NCBI GenBank assembly: GCA_017408585.1
Contig: JAFQUJ010000016.1
Span: forward strand, 171,094-235,093
DNA length: 64,000 nucleotides
Reading direction: 5' to 3'
DNA from: Clostridia bacterium
GTDB lineage: Bacteria > Bacillota > Clostridia > Oscillospirales > CAG-272
Position 1 is the first letter of the stretch, and the number at the start of each line of letters is the position of its first letter. The notes under the pieces were generated by a model that saw only the letters and a list, made by a program, of their open reading frames with translations, was not told the DNA's origin and made no database searches. The translations under genes were made by a program, and so were the position numbers. This document shows positions 33,266 to 41,897 of the stretch, piece by piece.

Positions 33266-34564
33266 TTAATATAATTTTCTGTTATCAATTACATGAACCG
33301 CCTTGCCCTCGCTACGCTTAAGGGTGTTTGGTCCCATTAGGCGAATTTTCGCGCTAATTCCGAGTGCCTGTTGAATTACAGTTGCAATTTTCTTTGTGAG
33401 CTTTTCGATACCCTTAACCTCGTCGGTGTAGTATCTTACATCAATCTCAACCTGAATTTCAAGAGTGTCAAGATTGTTTTCTCTATCTACTATCATCATA
33501 TAGTGAGGAGTTACCTCTTCAACCTCAACAAGAGCCGCCTCAACCTGTGATGGAAATACATTTACTCCGCGAATAATGAGCATATCGTCGCTTCTGCCCT
33601 TGAAGCGTGAAATTCTTGCGCTTGTTCTTCCGCACTCGCACACCTCGTGTGTGATGCTGGTCAAATCCTTTGTTCTGTAACGGATAAGCGGAATTCCTTC
33701 CTTGGTAATGGTGGTGAATACAAGCTCTCCAACCTCACCGTCAGCTACCGGCTCAAGAGTTACAGGGTCGATAATTTCGGGATAGAAGTGATCCTCGCAA
33801 ATATGAAGTCCTGTATGATGCTTACAGTCGCACGCAACTCCGGGACCCATAATTTCACTAAGTCCATAAATATCGTGCGCTGTAATATTAAGTCTTGTTT
33901 CGATTTCGTGACGCATTTTATCTGTCCAAGGCTCAGCGCCACAGATTGCTGCCTTTAGCTTTATTTTGTCGATGAGTCCCTCATCTCTTAAAACCTCAGA
34001 GAGATGGAGAAGATATGATGGCGTGCAGGCGATTGCTGTTGCGCCAAAGTCAACCATCATTGTGGTTAGCTTCTTTGAGTTACCTGTGCTCATTGGAACA
34101 ACCATAGCGCCAAGTCTTTCTGCGCCATAGTGTGCACCAAGTCCACCTGTGAAAAGTCCATAGCCATAGGCTATCTGGATTATGTCGTCCTTTGTTACAT
34201 CTGCCATTGACATACAACGAGCAACGCACTCGCTCCAAACATCGATATCGTTTTGGGTGTAGCCAACAACTGTTGCCTTACCGGTTGTACCTGATGATGC
34301 GTGTATTCTTACTATATCGGAATGTGGTGCTGCAAAAAGTCCAAATGGGTATGTATCGCGAAGGTCATCCTTTGTGGTATAGGGGAGCTTTACGATATCC
34401 TCGATGCCATGAATGTCGCTTGGCTTGACTCCGTGTGCGTCCATTCTGTTGCGATAGAATTCTACATTGTTGTAAACATATTCAACAAGCTTTACAAGTC
34501 TTTCGCTTTGCAGTCTCGTCATTTCGTCGCGAGGCATACATTCCATTTCTCTGTTCCAAATCAT
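33266..34564 (-). CDS. paaK: Phenylacetate-CoA ligase, copy 1
   Basis: AMP-forming ligase that activates phenylacetate or related aryl acids to CoA thioesters in the cytoplasm. The 432-residue length is standard. The P-loop-like ASSGTTGKATVVGYT lies near 95, the adenylation motif YGLSEIMGPGVACDC near 240, and RFKGRSDDMLIIRGVNVFPSQ with the hinge near 330. The DPFG equivalent is NTYPFGLFA. It is close to but clearly distinct from copy 2, suggesting different substrates. It is 11 bp from iorB. Confidence 0.92.
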   Translation of the reverse strand: MIWNREMECMPRDEMTRLQSERLVKLVEYVYNNVEFYRNRMDAHGVKPSDIHGIEDIVKLPYTTKDDLRDTYPFGLFAAPHSDIVRIHASSGTTGKATVVGYTQNDIDVWSECVARCMSMADVTKDDIIQIAYGYGLFTGGLGAHYGAERLGAMVVPMSTGNSKKLTTMMVDFGATAIACTPSYLLHLSEVLRDEGLIDKIKLKAAICGAEPWTDKMRHEIETRLNITAHDIYGLSEIMGPGVACDCKHHTGLHICEDHFYPEIIDPVTLEPVADGEVGELVFTTITKEGIPLIRYRTKDLTSITHEVCECGRTSARISRFKGRSDDMLIIRGVNVFPSQVEAALVEVEEVTPHYMMIVDRENNLDTLEIQVEIDVRYYTDEVKGIEKLTKKIATVIQQALGISAKIRLMGPNTLKRSEGKAVHVIDNRKLY

Positions 34565-34575
34565 TTTTCTACCTC

Positions 34576-35136
34576 TTATTTTTCATATCCTGCTTTAAAT
34601 GCAAGAGTATTTATTTCTACTGTTTTTGGTGGAACTGTGTTTCTTAGAGTTTCGAGCCACTCGTCCTCGGTAAAGCCGATATGCTTTGCGCTAAGTCCCA
34701 AAACTACTGTGTTTACCACCTTGCTGTTACCTAGCTCCTTAGCGATTTCGCCCGCATTGATTGTATAGAGCTTATGCTCGCTCTCGAGCTTTTCCAAAAT
34801 TCCCTCGGGATAGGTCTTAGCACCGATAACGACAGTCATAGGATCTATTCTTGTGTCGTTTACAATCATGATACCATCAGGCTTCAAGAAGTGTGCGTAT
34901 CTTAGAGCCTCAAGGCGCTCAAACGAGATGAGAACATCAACGCTTCCCTCCTCGCAAACGGGCTCATATACCTTTTTGCCAAATCTTACGAAGGTAACTA
35001 CGCTACCGCCACGCTGAGCCATACCGTGAACCTCCGAAAGCTTTACATCCCACCCTGCGTTAAGGGCGGTTTTTCCTATAATTCTGCTGGTGAGAAGAGT
35101 TCCCTGTCCACCAACGCCAACTACCATTATATTCAT
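34576..35136 (-). CDS. iorB: Indolepyruvate:ferredoxin oxidoreductase, beta subunit
   Basis: The 186-residue gamma/beta-type subunit of the 2-oxoacid oxidoreductase complex. Diagnostic segments are MNIMVVGVGGQGTLLTSRIIG at the N-terminus, EVHGMAQRGGSVVTFVRFG, and the CoA-binding EPVCEEGSVDVLISFERLEALR. Together with IorA it interconverts arylpyruvates plus CoA with aryl-acetyl-CoA plus CO2, using ferredoxin; the reaction is reversible in anaerobes. It follows iorA by 12 bp. Confidence 0.93.
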   Translation of the reverse strand: MNIMVVGVGGQGTLLTSRIIGKTALNAGWDVKLSEVHGMAQRGGSVVTFVRFGKKVYEPVCEEGSVDVLISFERLEALRYAHFLKPDGIMIVNDTRIDPMTVVIGAKTYPEGILEKLESEHKLYTINAGEIAKELGNSKVVNTVVLGLSAKHIGFTEDEWLETLRNTVPPKTVEINTLAFKAGYEK

Positions 35137-35148
35137 TATCGCTCCCCC

Positions 35149-36888
35149 TTACGCTCTTGGAATTTTCTTGATTGCGCCGAATTTACAATAGCTTTGGCAA
35201 AGTCCACAGCCATTGCACATTGTTTCATCAATTTTTACTGTTCCGTCCGGTTGCTTTGTGAGTGCAGGACAGCCGATTTTTAGACACATTCCACACTTTT
35301 TGCACTCGCTTGGCTCGCATACGCAAACATTTGGGAACTTTTGTCCCTTAAGTAGTGCGCATGGTGCTTTTGCGATGATTACGGTGAGAGTATCACCATT
35401 TACGCTTTCCTTAATTGTAGCCTCAAGTCCCTTTATATCGAATGCGTCAATCTCGATAACTCTTGGAACGCCGATGCTACGGCAAAGCTCTGCTAGGTCA
35501 ATTGCATATGTATCCTCGCCCTTTAGGGTTTTGCCTGTTGCGGCGTGCTCCTGATGTCCTGTCATACCTGTTGTACGGTTGTCAAGAATCATAACAGTTG
35601 CGCTTGACTTGTTATATACCATATTTATAAGTGAGTTTACGCCTGTATGTAGGAAGGTTGAGTCGCCTATTGTCGCAACCCAATTTTTAATAAACTCCTT
35701 GCCCTTAGCCTTCTCCATGCCATGAAGGAGTGAGATTGACGAGCCCATACAGATTGTTGTATCAATTACATTAAGTGGTGCAACTGCGCCAAGGGTGTAG
35801 CATCCAATGTCGCCCGCTGCGTGAATTTTGAGCTTATTAAGCACAGAGAACACGCTTCTGTGTGGGCATCCCGGACAAAGAATTGGTGGACGCGCAGGCG
35901 CTTCTGCCTTTTCAAATGCAAGCGCGCTCTCGCCATAGATTACGCCTCTTAGCATATTTGCGCTATATTCTCCCTGCTTTGTAAAGCATTCCTTACCCTT
36001 AACCTCAAAGCCCCATGCTCTTATTTGCTCCTCAATTACAGGCTCTAGCTCCTCGAATACATAAACTGTATCAACGCTTGCAATAAAGTCGGCAATCATA
36101 GCCTTAGGAAGTGGGTTTACCATTCCGAGCTTCAAAACGCTAGCGTCGGGGCAAGCCTCCTTTACATATTGATATGCAATTCCCGATGTGATAAAGCCGA
36201 TTTTGGTGTCACCCATTTCAACTCTATTGATAGGAAGGCTTGACGCGTCAGCCTCAAGCTTGATTTCTCTTGCCTCAACCACCTTATGTCTGCCGATTGC
36301 GCTTGCGGGCATCATAACATACTTTGCCATATTTCTTTCGTATGGCTTATCCTGTGGCTCTGCTCTGTCGCAAAGCTCAACTATGCTTTGAGAGTGTGAG
36401 AGCTTGGTTGTGGTTCTAAAAATTACGGGAGTGTCATATTTTTCGCTGATTTCAAAGGCGTATTTAAAGAATTCCTTCGCCTCGCCACTATCAGATGGCT
36501 CGATAACAGGAAGGTGAGCGCTTCTTGCAATCATTCTTGTGTCCTGCTCATTTTGTGAGCTTGCAAGTCCGGGGTCATCTGCGACAACTATTACAAGTCC
36601 TGCATTTACGCCTGTGTATGCAAGCGTATAAAGTGGGTCTGATGCGACATTAAGTCCAACATGCTTCATACAAGCCATGCTACGCACACCTGCGATTGAC
36701 GCGCCTGCGGCAACCTCGAGCGCTACCTTTTCGTTTGGTGCCCATTCAGTATAAACTGCGTCAAATTTTGCTAAAAATTCGCTGATTTCGGTGCTTGGTG
36801 TGCCGGGATATGCGCTTGACACCTTAACGCCTGCCTCGTATGCACCTCTTGCTATTGCCTCGTTTCCGAGCATTATTCTCTTTTCCAT
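35149..36888 (-). CDS. iorA: Indolepyruvate:ferredoxin oxidoreductase, alpha subunit
   Basis: The 579-residue catalytic subunit contains a pyrimidine-binding domain (GNEAIARGAYEAGVKVSSAYPGTPSTE), the TPP domain CPGCPHRSVFSVL with GDIGCYTLG and GDSTFLHTG, and a C-terminal two-[4Fe-4S] ferredoxin domain (CKKCGMCLKIGCPAL; CNGCGLCQSYC). The start is set at 36888 because GGAG lies six bases upstream of that ATG; an ATG four codons earlier lies upstream of the ribosome binding site. It begins one base after the paaK2 stop codon. Confidence 0.95.
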   Translation of the reverse strand: MEKRIMLGNEAIARGAYEAGVKVSSAYPGTPSTEISEFLAKFDAVYTEWAPNEKVALEVAAGASIAGVRSMACMKHVGLNVASDPLYTLAYTGVNAGLVIVVADDPGLASSQNEQDTRMIARSAHLPVIEPSDSGEAKEFFKYAFEISEKYDTPVIFRTTTKLSHSQSIVELCDRAEPQDKPYERNMAKYVMMPASAIGRHKVVEAREIKLEADASSLPINRVEMGDTKIGFITSGIAYQYVKEACPDASVLKLGMVNPLPKAMIADFIASVDTVYVFEELEPVIEEQIRAWGFEVKGKECFTKQGEYSANMLRGVIYGESALAFEKAEAPARPPILCPGCPHRSVFSVLNKLKIHAAGDIGCYTLGAVAPLNVIDTTICMGSSISLLHGMEKAKGKEFIKNWVATIGDSTFLHTGVNSLINMVYNKSSATVMILDNRTTGMTGHQEHAATGKTLKGEDTYAIDLAELCRSIGVPRVIEIDAFDIKGLEATIKESVNGDTLTVIIAKAPCALLKGQKFPNVCVCEPSECKKCGMCLKIGCPALTKQPDGTVKIDETMCNGCGLCQSYCKFGAIKKIPRA

Positions 36889-36889
36889 A

Positions 36890-38191
36890 TTACACTCCAT
36901 TTCTTAAATCTCTAACTCGTTTTGCTTTTCCCTCAAAGCGAGCAAGAGTGTTTGGTGATTCTAGCTGTATTTTTGCATCAAGTCCAAGCACTACTCTTAG
37001 CTTAGATTTGATTTCCTTTTCAATTCTTTCAAGCTCCTTGAAGGAGTCGGTTGCTGTGGCAAGCTCTACACGAATGGTGAGCTTATCGGCGTATCCATCT
37101 CTTTCAACTACGATTTCGTAGTGTGGACCAAGTCCGTCAACTGAGAGCACAACCTCCTCAATTTGACTTGGGAATACATTTACGCCACGAATTTTGAGCA
37201 TATCGTCGCTTCTACCCGAGAGGTTTTCCATACGCACGGTGGTTCTTCCACACTTGCATTTCTCGTAGTGAAGCCTTGTGATATCTCTTGTTCTATATCT
37301 TATGAGTGGGAGCGCTTCCTTTTTAATACAGGTAATAACAAGCTCTCCCCATTCGCCCTCGGGCAAGACCTCGCCTGTTTCGGGGTTGATTATTTCGGGG
37401 ATAAAGAAATCCTCGTTTATGTGCATTCCGCACATATATTCACATTCGCCTGAAACTCCGGGGCCCATGAGCTCGCTCATTCCATAGTTTGAGGTGATGA
37501 GCATATCGTCGCCCCAGCATCTGTGCATTTCTTCTCTCATGGCGTCTGTTAGAAGCTCGCTTCCGACAAGTCCTATTTTTACATTTAGGTCTGTTTTGGG
37601 GTCAACACCTATTTCTCTTGCGACCTCGGCAAGACGGAGCGCATATGATGGGGTGGCAACGAGAAGAGTTGTGCCGAAGTCCTTCATGTACATGATTTGC
37701 TTTTCGCTATTTCCTGTTGACGAGGGAACGATGGTTGCGCCTATGTTTTCGAGTCCATAGTGAAGTCCGAGCGCACCTGTGAACATTCCGTAGCCAAAGC
37801 ATATTTGGGCAACATCCTCGGCGCTAGCGCCTCCTGCACAGGCAATTCTTGACACACACTCTGTCCATGTGTCCATATCGCCCTTAGTGTAGCCTACAAC
37901 CGTGGGCTTTCCTGTTGTGCCTGATGATGCGTGTATTCTAAGTAAATCGGTTTTGGGAACTGCGAAAAGTCCAAATGGGTAGTTATCTCTTAAATCCTGC
38001 TTTGTGACAAATGGGAGTCTTGAAAGGTCGCTAAGCGAGGTTATGTCCTCGGGCTTAATTCCCGCCTCATCCATCTTGCGACGATACGGCTCAACCTTTT
38101 CGTACACTCTAAAGACCGTTTCCTTTAATCTTTCGAGCTGAAGGGCTTCCATTTCCGCCCTTGACAGGGTTTCATTTTTTGACCAAATCAT
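36890..38191 (-). CDS. paaK: Phenylacetate-CoA ligase, copy 2
   Basis: Second AMP-forming aryl-CoA ligase, 433 residues, with IHASSGTTGKPTVVGYTKG near 92, SNYGMSELMGPGVSGECEY near 235, and LSGRSDDMLKIRGVNVFPSQ near 330. Compared with copy 1, the N-terminal third and the substrate-region residues differ at many positions, while adenylation motifs are shared. That points to ancient paralogues handling different acids (phenyl-, hydroxyphenyl- or indoleacetate). It follows the SSS transporter gene by 13 bp. Confidence 0.92.
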   Translation of the reverse strand: MIWSKNETLSRAEMEALQLERLKETVFRVYEKVEPYRRKMDEAGIKPEDITSLSDLSRLPFVTKQDLRDNYPFGLFAVPKTDLLRIHASSGTTGKPTVVGYTKGDMDTWTECVSRIACAGGASAEDVAQICFGYGMFTGALGLHYGLENIGATIVPSSTGNSEKQIMYMKDFGTTLLVATPSYALRLAEVAREIGVDPKTDLNVKIGLVGSELLTDAMREEMHRCWGDDMLITSNYGMSELMGPGVSGECEYMCGMHINEDFFIPEIINPETGEVLPEGEWGELVITCIKKEALPLIRYRTRDITRLHYEKCKCGRTTVRMENLSGRSDDMLKIRGVNVFPSQIEEVVLSVDGLGPHYEIVVERDGYADKLTIRVELATATDSFKELERIEKEIKSKLRVVLGLDAKIQLESPNTLARFEGKAKRVRDLRNGV

Positions 38192-38204
38192 TTTATTTCC
38201 ACCT

Positions 38205-39749
38205 TTATTTTATTTCGTTTTCTATTGGCTTTTCGAATGCCTCGAAAAGCATTTCGTCGCTTGGTGCTTTTGTAAGCAAGCTTACGACTACTGTGATAAT
38301 CACGGAGAATATCATACAAATTGTACCTATCATGGGTGAACAGCCAACGCCTGTTGCAAGCGCCTGTGAGAATGAGCATTCAAAGCCGTTTTTGTGGTAT
38401 CCAAAGAAAATTATAAGCGAAACGGTGAGCACAAGGCTTGATACAACCGATGTCCACGCCGCGCTTTTTGTAACTCTTTTCCAAATTGTGCCGAGCACGA
38501 ATGGTCCAATAAAGCATCCTGCAAGCGTTCCCCAGCTAATTCCCATAAGATATGCAATTGCGGTAATTCCGAATTTCTCGTTTAAGATTGCCAAAACGAC
38601 GGAGATTAGGATAAAGGCAACGCAAAGGGATTTCATAAGAATGTTTACCTTTTTATCGTCGGCGTCCTTGTTTATTCTGCCCTTATAGATATCTACTGCG
38701 ACAACCGATGCAGAGGCAAGGGATACAGATGACAAGGTTGACATACTAGCTGACAAAATAAGCACTGCAATTATACCGATAAGTCCCGAGGGGATTGCGA
38801 TATTCAGCATATTAGGGATAATTTGATCTCCCTTAACTCCGCCCAGCTCTGCCTTGAAAAGATTGGAGAGTGCGCCGGTGAAGTATGCGCCAAAGCCGAT
38901 TATGAGAGCAAAGACTGTTGTAATTATTGTTCCTTGCCCTATTGCCCTTTTATCTCTTATCGAGTGGTATTTATGAACGGTTTGTGGGAGTGCCCATACG
39001 CCAAACGAGGTTAGGAATATGAGGCATAGAAGCGATATTGTGTTTCCGTAAAGTCCTGTATTGGTGCTTTGGAAGGTGAACCAATTTAGGTTGGGATCCT
39101 TTACGATTTCCGAAAGATTCCACTGAACATTTTCATGGTTCATAAAGCATACGACCATGAGCACAACGCCGATTAGCATTATAATACCTTGAATGAAATC
39201 GGAGAGGGCGGTTGCAAAGTAGCCACCGAAGAACAAATAGAGTGCAGTAAGACCGGCAAGAGCAATCATGATTACCCAGCCCGGAATACCAAATACGATT
39301 CCAAAAAGACTGCTAAGTCCGTTATAAACCGATGCAGAATATGGGATTAGGAACACGAAGATTACGATAGCGGAGACGAGCTTTAGGTTTTTGCCACCGA
39401 AGCGCTTTTCAAAGAACTCGGGCATTGTTTTTGCCTCAAGCCTTGTTGTCATGTTCTTTGTGCGCTTTGCGAGCACGAGCCATGCAAAGAGTCCACCTAT
39501 TATAGCGTTTGCAATTCCAATCCAAACGGACGCAAGTCCATATTGAACGCCGAAGTTGCCGGCATAGCCGATAAAAATAACCGCTGAAAAATATGTAGTG
39601 CCATATGCAAAGGCGCTCATCCAGCCATTGAGTCCCTTCTTGCCTGCGAACAAGAAATCATCAACGGATTTGGAGCGATTTTTAGTATAAATGGCAATCG
39701 CTACCATTGATAGCGCATAAATAATTAAAATGATGTAGTCCAGAACCAT
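38205..39749 (-). CDS. Sodium:solute symporter (SSS family), first gene of the T-box operon
   Basis: The 514-residue protein has about 13 hydrophobic helices. SSS landmarks are DDFLFAGKKGLNGWMSAFAYGTTYFSAVIF (28-58), YLFFGGYFATALSDFIQG (170-190) and ASMSTLSSVSLASASVVAVDIYKG with the Na+ site near 340. It is not PutP-like in detail. Phenylacetate permease PaaL of Pseudomonas also belongs to SSS, so import of an aryl acid (or of tyrosine) is a fair hypothesis given the aryl-CoA ligases downstream. It is directly controlled by the T-box. Confidence 0.85.
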   Translation of the reverse strand: MVLDYIILIIYALSMVAIAIYTKNRSKSVDDFLFAGKKGLNGWMSAFAYGTTYFSAVIFIGYAGNFGVQYGLASVWIGIANAIIGGLFAWLVLAKRTKNMTTRLEAKTMPEFFEKRFGGKNLKLVSAIVIFVFLIPYSASVYNGLSSLFGIVFGIPGWVIMIALAGLTALYLFFGGYFATALSDFIQGIIMLIGVVLMVVCFMNHENVQWNLSEIVKDPNLNWFTFQSTNTGLYGNTISLLCLIFLTSFGVWALPQTVHKYHSIRDKRAIGQGTIITTVFALIIGFGAYFTGALSNLFKAELGGVKGDQIIPNMLNIAIPSGLIGIIAVLILSASMSTLSSVSLASASVVAVDIYKGRINKDADDKKVNILMKSLCVAFILISVVLAILNEKFGITAIAYLMGISWGTLAGCFIGPFVLGTIWKRVTKSAAWTSVVSSLVLTVSLIIFFGYHKNGFECSFSQALATGVGCSPMIGTICMIFSVIITVVVSLLTKAPSDEMLFEAFEKPIENEIK

Positions 39750-39918
39750 AGCTTAACCTCTTAACATATATTTTAATAGCCTTGAAGTGAGTTACGCTTA
39801 TATAATAAAAATATATATTATTTTATCACAAATATAAAAGCGTGTCAAGAAATTTCTCCTTCTCCTTCAAGTATATAATTTTTATTACTCGACATAAGTC
39901 GTAATAATCCTTGAAAAA

Positions 39919-40172
39919 AACAAAAAACGCCCCTGAATACAGGGGCGTTTATAACGCGGTACCACTCTGCTTTACTCTTATTTCAATAAGGGTCTTAGTG
40001 CTAAAAGCTGTGAGATAACGGTCACTCCGTTGCACCTACGCACCATACGGCTTCAATGCACAACTCGCAAAATGTACTTCGTATCCTTAACAATGATTGT
40101 CTTGCACCACCCGACAACTCTCTAACACCTTAGGGATATTACTCTTTTTGCTCAAGCGTCATTTTAAAAGAT
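39919..40172 (-). promoter_or_regulatory. T-box riboswitch leader, probable Tyr specifier
   Basis: The minus-strand leader contains the invariant T-box AGAGTGGTACCGCG (about 39955-39968), followed by a strong terminator (AAACGCCCCTG with CAGGGGCGTTT, 39925-39950, then T6). Stem I is visible: TATCCCTAA (40129-40137) with TTAAGGATA (40082-40090), GCAAAA with TTTTGC below it, and a distal stem TTGTC/GACAA after AGAGAG. The specifier loop is AGAGTAA opposite CGAAGTACA; after the loop-E GAA the codon followed by A is UAC (Tyr). The UGGU in the T-box fits a tRNA with discriminator A. Confidence 0.92.
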
Positions 40173-40178
40173 ACCTCG

Positions 40179-40208
40179 ATTTTAGCACACTAAAGTATTG
40201 CTTGTCAA
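40179..40208 (-). promoter_or_regulatory. Promoter of the T-box operon
   Basis: Minus-strand TTGACA (40203-40208), 18 bases, TAAAAT (40179-40184) with an extended -10 TG; transcription start near 40172. Confidence 0.85.
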
Positions 40209-40274
40209 TACCTTTTTTCAAGAAATTTGACTTTTTTTGCAAATTTGACGAATAATTATTCATTTTGGCTATTT

Positions 40275-41774
40275 TTATTCATTTTCCAGTATGGATTTTA
40301 TAGTCATAGGGAGCTTTGCCACCGTATCAGATGCGGTCATGGACACCGAGCAAAGCTCACTCTGCGCCATTTCGCCTGCAATGCCGTTTACAAATGCTCC
40401 CGCGCAGGTGTTAAGCAGTTGCTCGCTCGGCTCATTATTTTGTGAGCAGATGCCCAAAAGCACGCCCGAAAGCACATCTCCGCTTCCTGCAGTTGCCATG
40501 CCCGCACAGCCTCTATTAATTATATAGACCTCTCTTCCATCGGTGACAATGGTTGATGCTCCCTTAAGAAGCAAAATTACGCCATATTCTTTGGCAAAGC
40601 GCCTTGCGATTTCAATTGGATTTTTAAGGATTTCCTCGACGCTCACGCCACAAAGGCGCTCTAGCTCCTTTGGATGTGGGGTAAGAATTATGGTGCATTT
40701 AGTTTCCTTCAATATATTTATATCGCCTCGCGACAGGGCGTTCAGTCCATCAGCGTCTATTATCACCGGCATTTCGTATTTTTTTAGAATGTGACAAATA
40801 ATTTCGTACGCCTGCGCGCCCTCGCCCATTCCCATGCCGATTGCGACTGCCTTGACTCCCTTGAGCGCTCCGTCAATTTGGGTGGGATTATACATGATAT
40901 ATCCGTTTTGGTCATCAAGCGGATAAAGCGTGACCTCAAGCAAGCTTGGCATAATTGTTGGGCAAATTGAGCGAGAGGTGGCAAGCTTAGACACGCCTGC
41001 GCCCGCCTTAAGTGATGAGAGTGCAAGAGAGGCAAGCTTTACAGCTCCGCTATACTCCATACAGCCACCTATTAATGCTGTGTAGCCATAAGTGCCCTTG
41101 TTTGAAAAATGCTTTCTTTCCTTGAAGCATTTTTTGATGTCTGCTTCTTCTATTAGATGGTATGGTGGCTCGATAATTTCAATGCCGATATCGACATTGA
41201 CGAGCTTTTTTATATAATCCTGTGCCATAGCAAGATAGTGTCCTGTCTTGCGTGTGCCAATTGACACAGTAATATCGCTTTTTACAGCGATTTTGCAAAG
41301 TCCGTTATCGCCATTTAGTCCACTATTAATATCTGCGCTTACAACATAGGCATCTGAGCTATTGATTTTTTCGATTACCTCACAAATTTCAGGACTTAGC
41401 TCGCCCGAAAAGCCTGTGCCGAGAATGCAATCGACAATTATATCAAAGTCAAGAGGTGTGTCCTCATTATAAAAAATGGTTTTTATCGACACATTCTGAC
41501 ACCTTTTATAATAATATTCTCCGTCGGCGCTGAATTTGTTTTTTAGCAAAATCAGCGTTGCATCAATGTTATTTTCCTTTAAGATTAGGGCAAGCGCATA
41601 GCCATCGCCTGCATTATTTCCGCTACCACAGACAATTCCTACTCTGCCATGCCATCTTACGCTTTCGTAAATTCCCATGCCTGCACGCCACATAAGCGTC
41701 ACGCCCGGCACTCCACCCTCGATTGTGGCAAGGTCACTTTTTCTCATGCTCTCGCACGATACAATATCTAACAT
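40275..41774 (-). CDS. nnr: Bifunctional NAD(P)H-hydrate epimerase / ADP-dependent dehydratase
   Basis: Repairs hydrated NADH and NADPH. Residues 1-210 are the YjeF_N epimerase domain (MLDIVSCESMRKSDLAT, VCGSGNNAGDGYALALIL, DCILGTGFSGEL). Residues 220-499 are the ribokinase-like dehydratase (GYTALIGGCMEYSGAVKLA, VIIDADGLNAL, LTPHPKELERL, GSGDVLSGVLLG). The order and 499-residue length are those of the usual fusion. It is a single-gene unit with promoter at 41792-41820 and lies upstream of the T-box promoter. Confidence 0.94.
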   Translation of the reverse strand: MLDIVSCESMRKSDLATIEGGVPGVTLMWRAGMGIYESVRWHGRVGIVCGSGNNAGDGYALALILKENNIDATLILLKNKFSADGEYYYKRCQNVSIKTIFYNEDTPLDFDIIVDCILGTGFSGELSPEICEVIEKINSSDAYVVSADINSGLNGDNGLCKIAVKSDITVSIGTRKTGHYLAMAQDYIKKLVNVDIGIEIIEPPYHLIEEADIKKCFKERKHFSNKGTYGYTALIGGCMEYSGAVKLASLALSSLKAGAGVSKLATSRSICPTIMPSLLEVTLYPLDDQNGYIMYNPTQIDGALKGVKAVAIGMGMGEGAQAYEIICHILKKYEMPVIIDADGLNALSRGDINILKETKCTIILTPHPKELERLCGVSVEEILKNPIEIARRFAKEYGVILLLKGASTIVTDGREVYIINRGCAGMATAGSGDVLSGVLLGICSQNNEPSEQLLNTCAGAFVNGIAGEMAQSELCSVSMTASDTVAKLPMTIKSILENE

Positions 41775-41791
41775 AATATCACCTCGCTTAT

Positions 41792-41820
41792 ATTTTACTA
41801 CCTTTTTCTGTCAAAATCAA
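41792..41820 (-). promoter_or_regulatory. Promoter of the NAD(P)HX repair gene
   Basis: Minus-strand TTGATT (41815-41820), 17 bases, TAAAAT (41792-41797). Confidence 0.7.
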
Positions 41821-41838
41821 GGGTAAGAAAAATTTGTA

Positions 41839-41867
41839 TTGATTTAAGCGTGAAAAAATGATAAAAT
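41839..41867 (+). promoter_or_regulatory. Promoter of the isochorismatase-like gene
   Basis: TTGATT (41839-41844), 17 bases, TAAAAT (41862-41867) with TG before the -10. Confidence 0.75.
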
Positions 41868-41897
41868 AGATATATACTTAAATTGACGAGGTTTATT

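Noticed and set aside
30806..39749. Aromatic amino acid fermentation operon as the default reading of iorAB-paaK
   Set aside because: The enzymes alone would allow it, but control by a T-box predicts induction by amino acid starvation, which favours an assimilatory direction; kept only as the alternative hypothesis.
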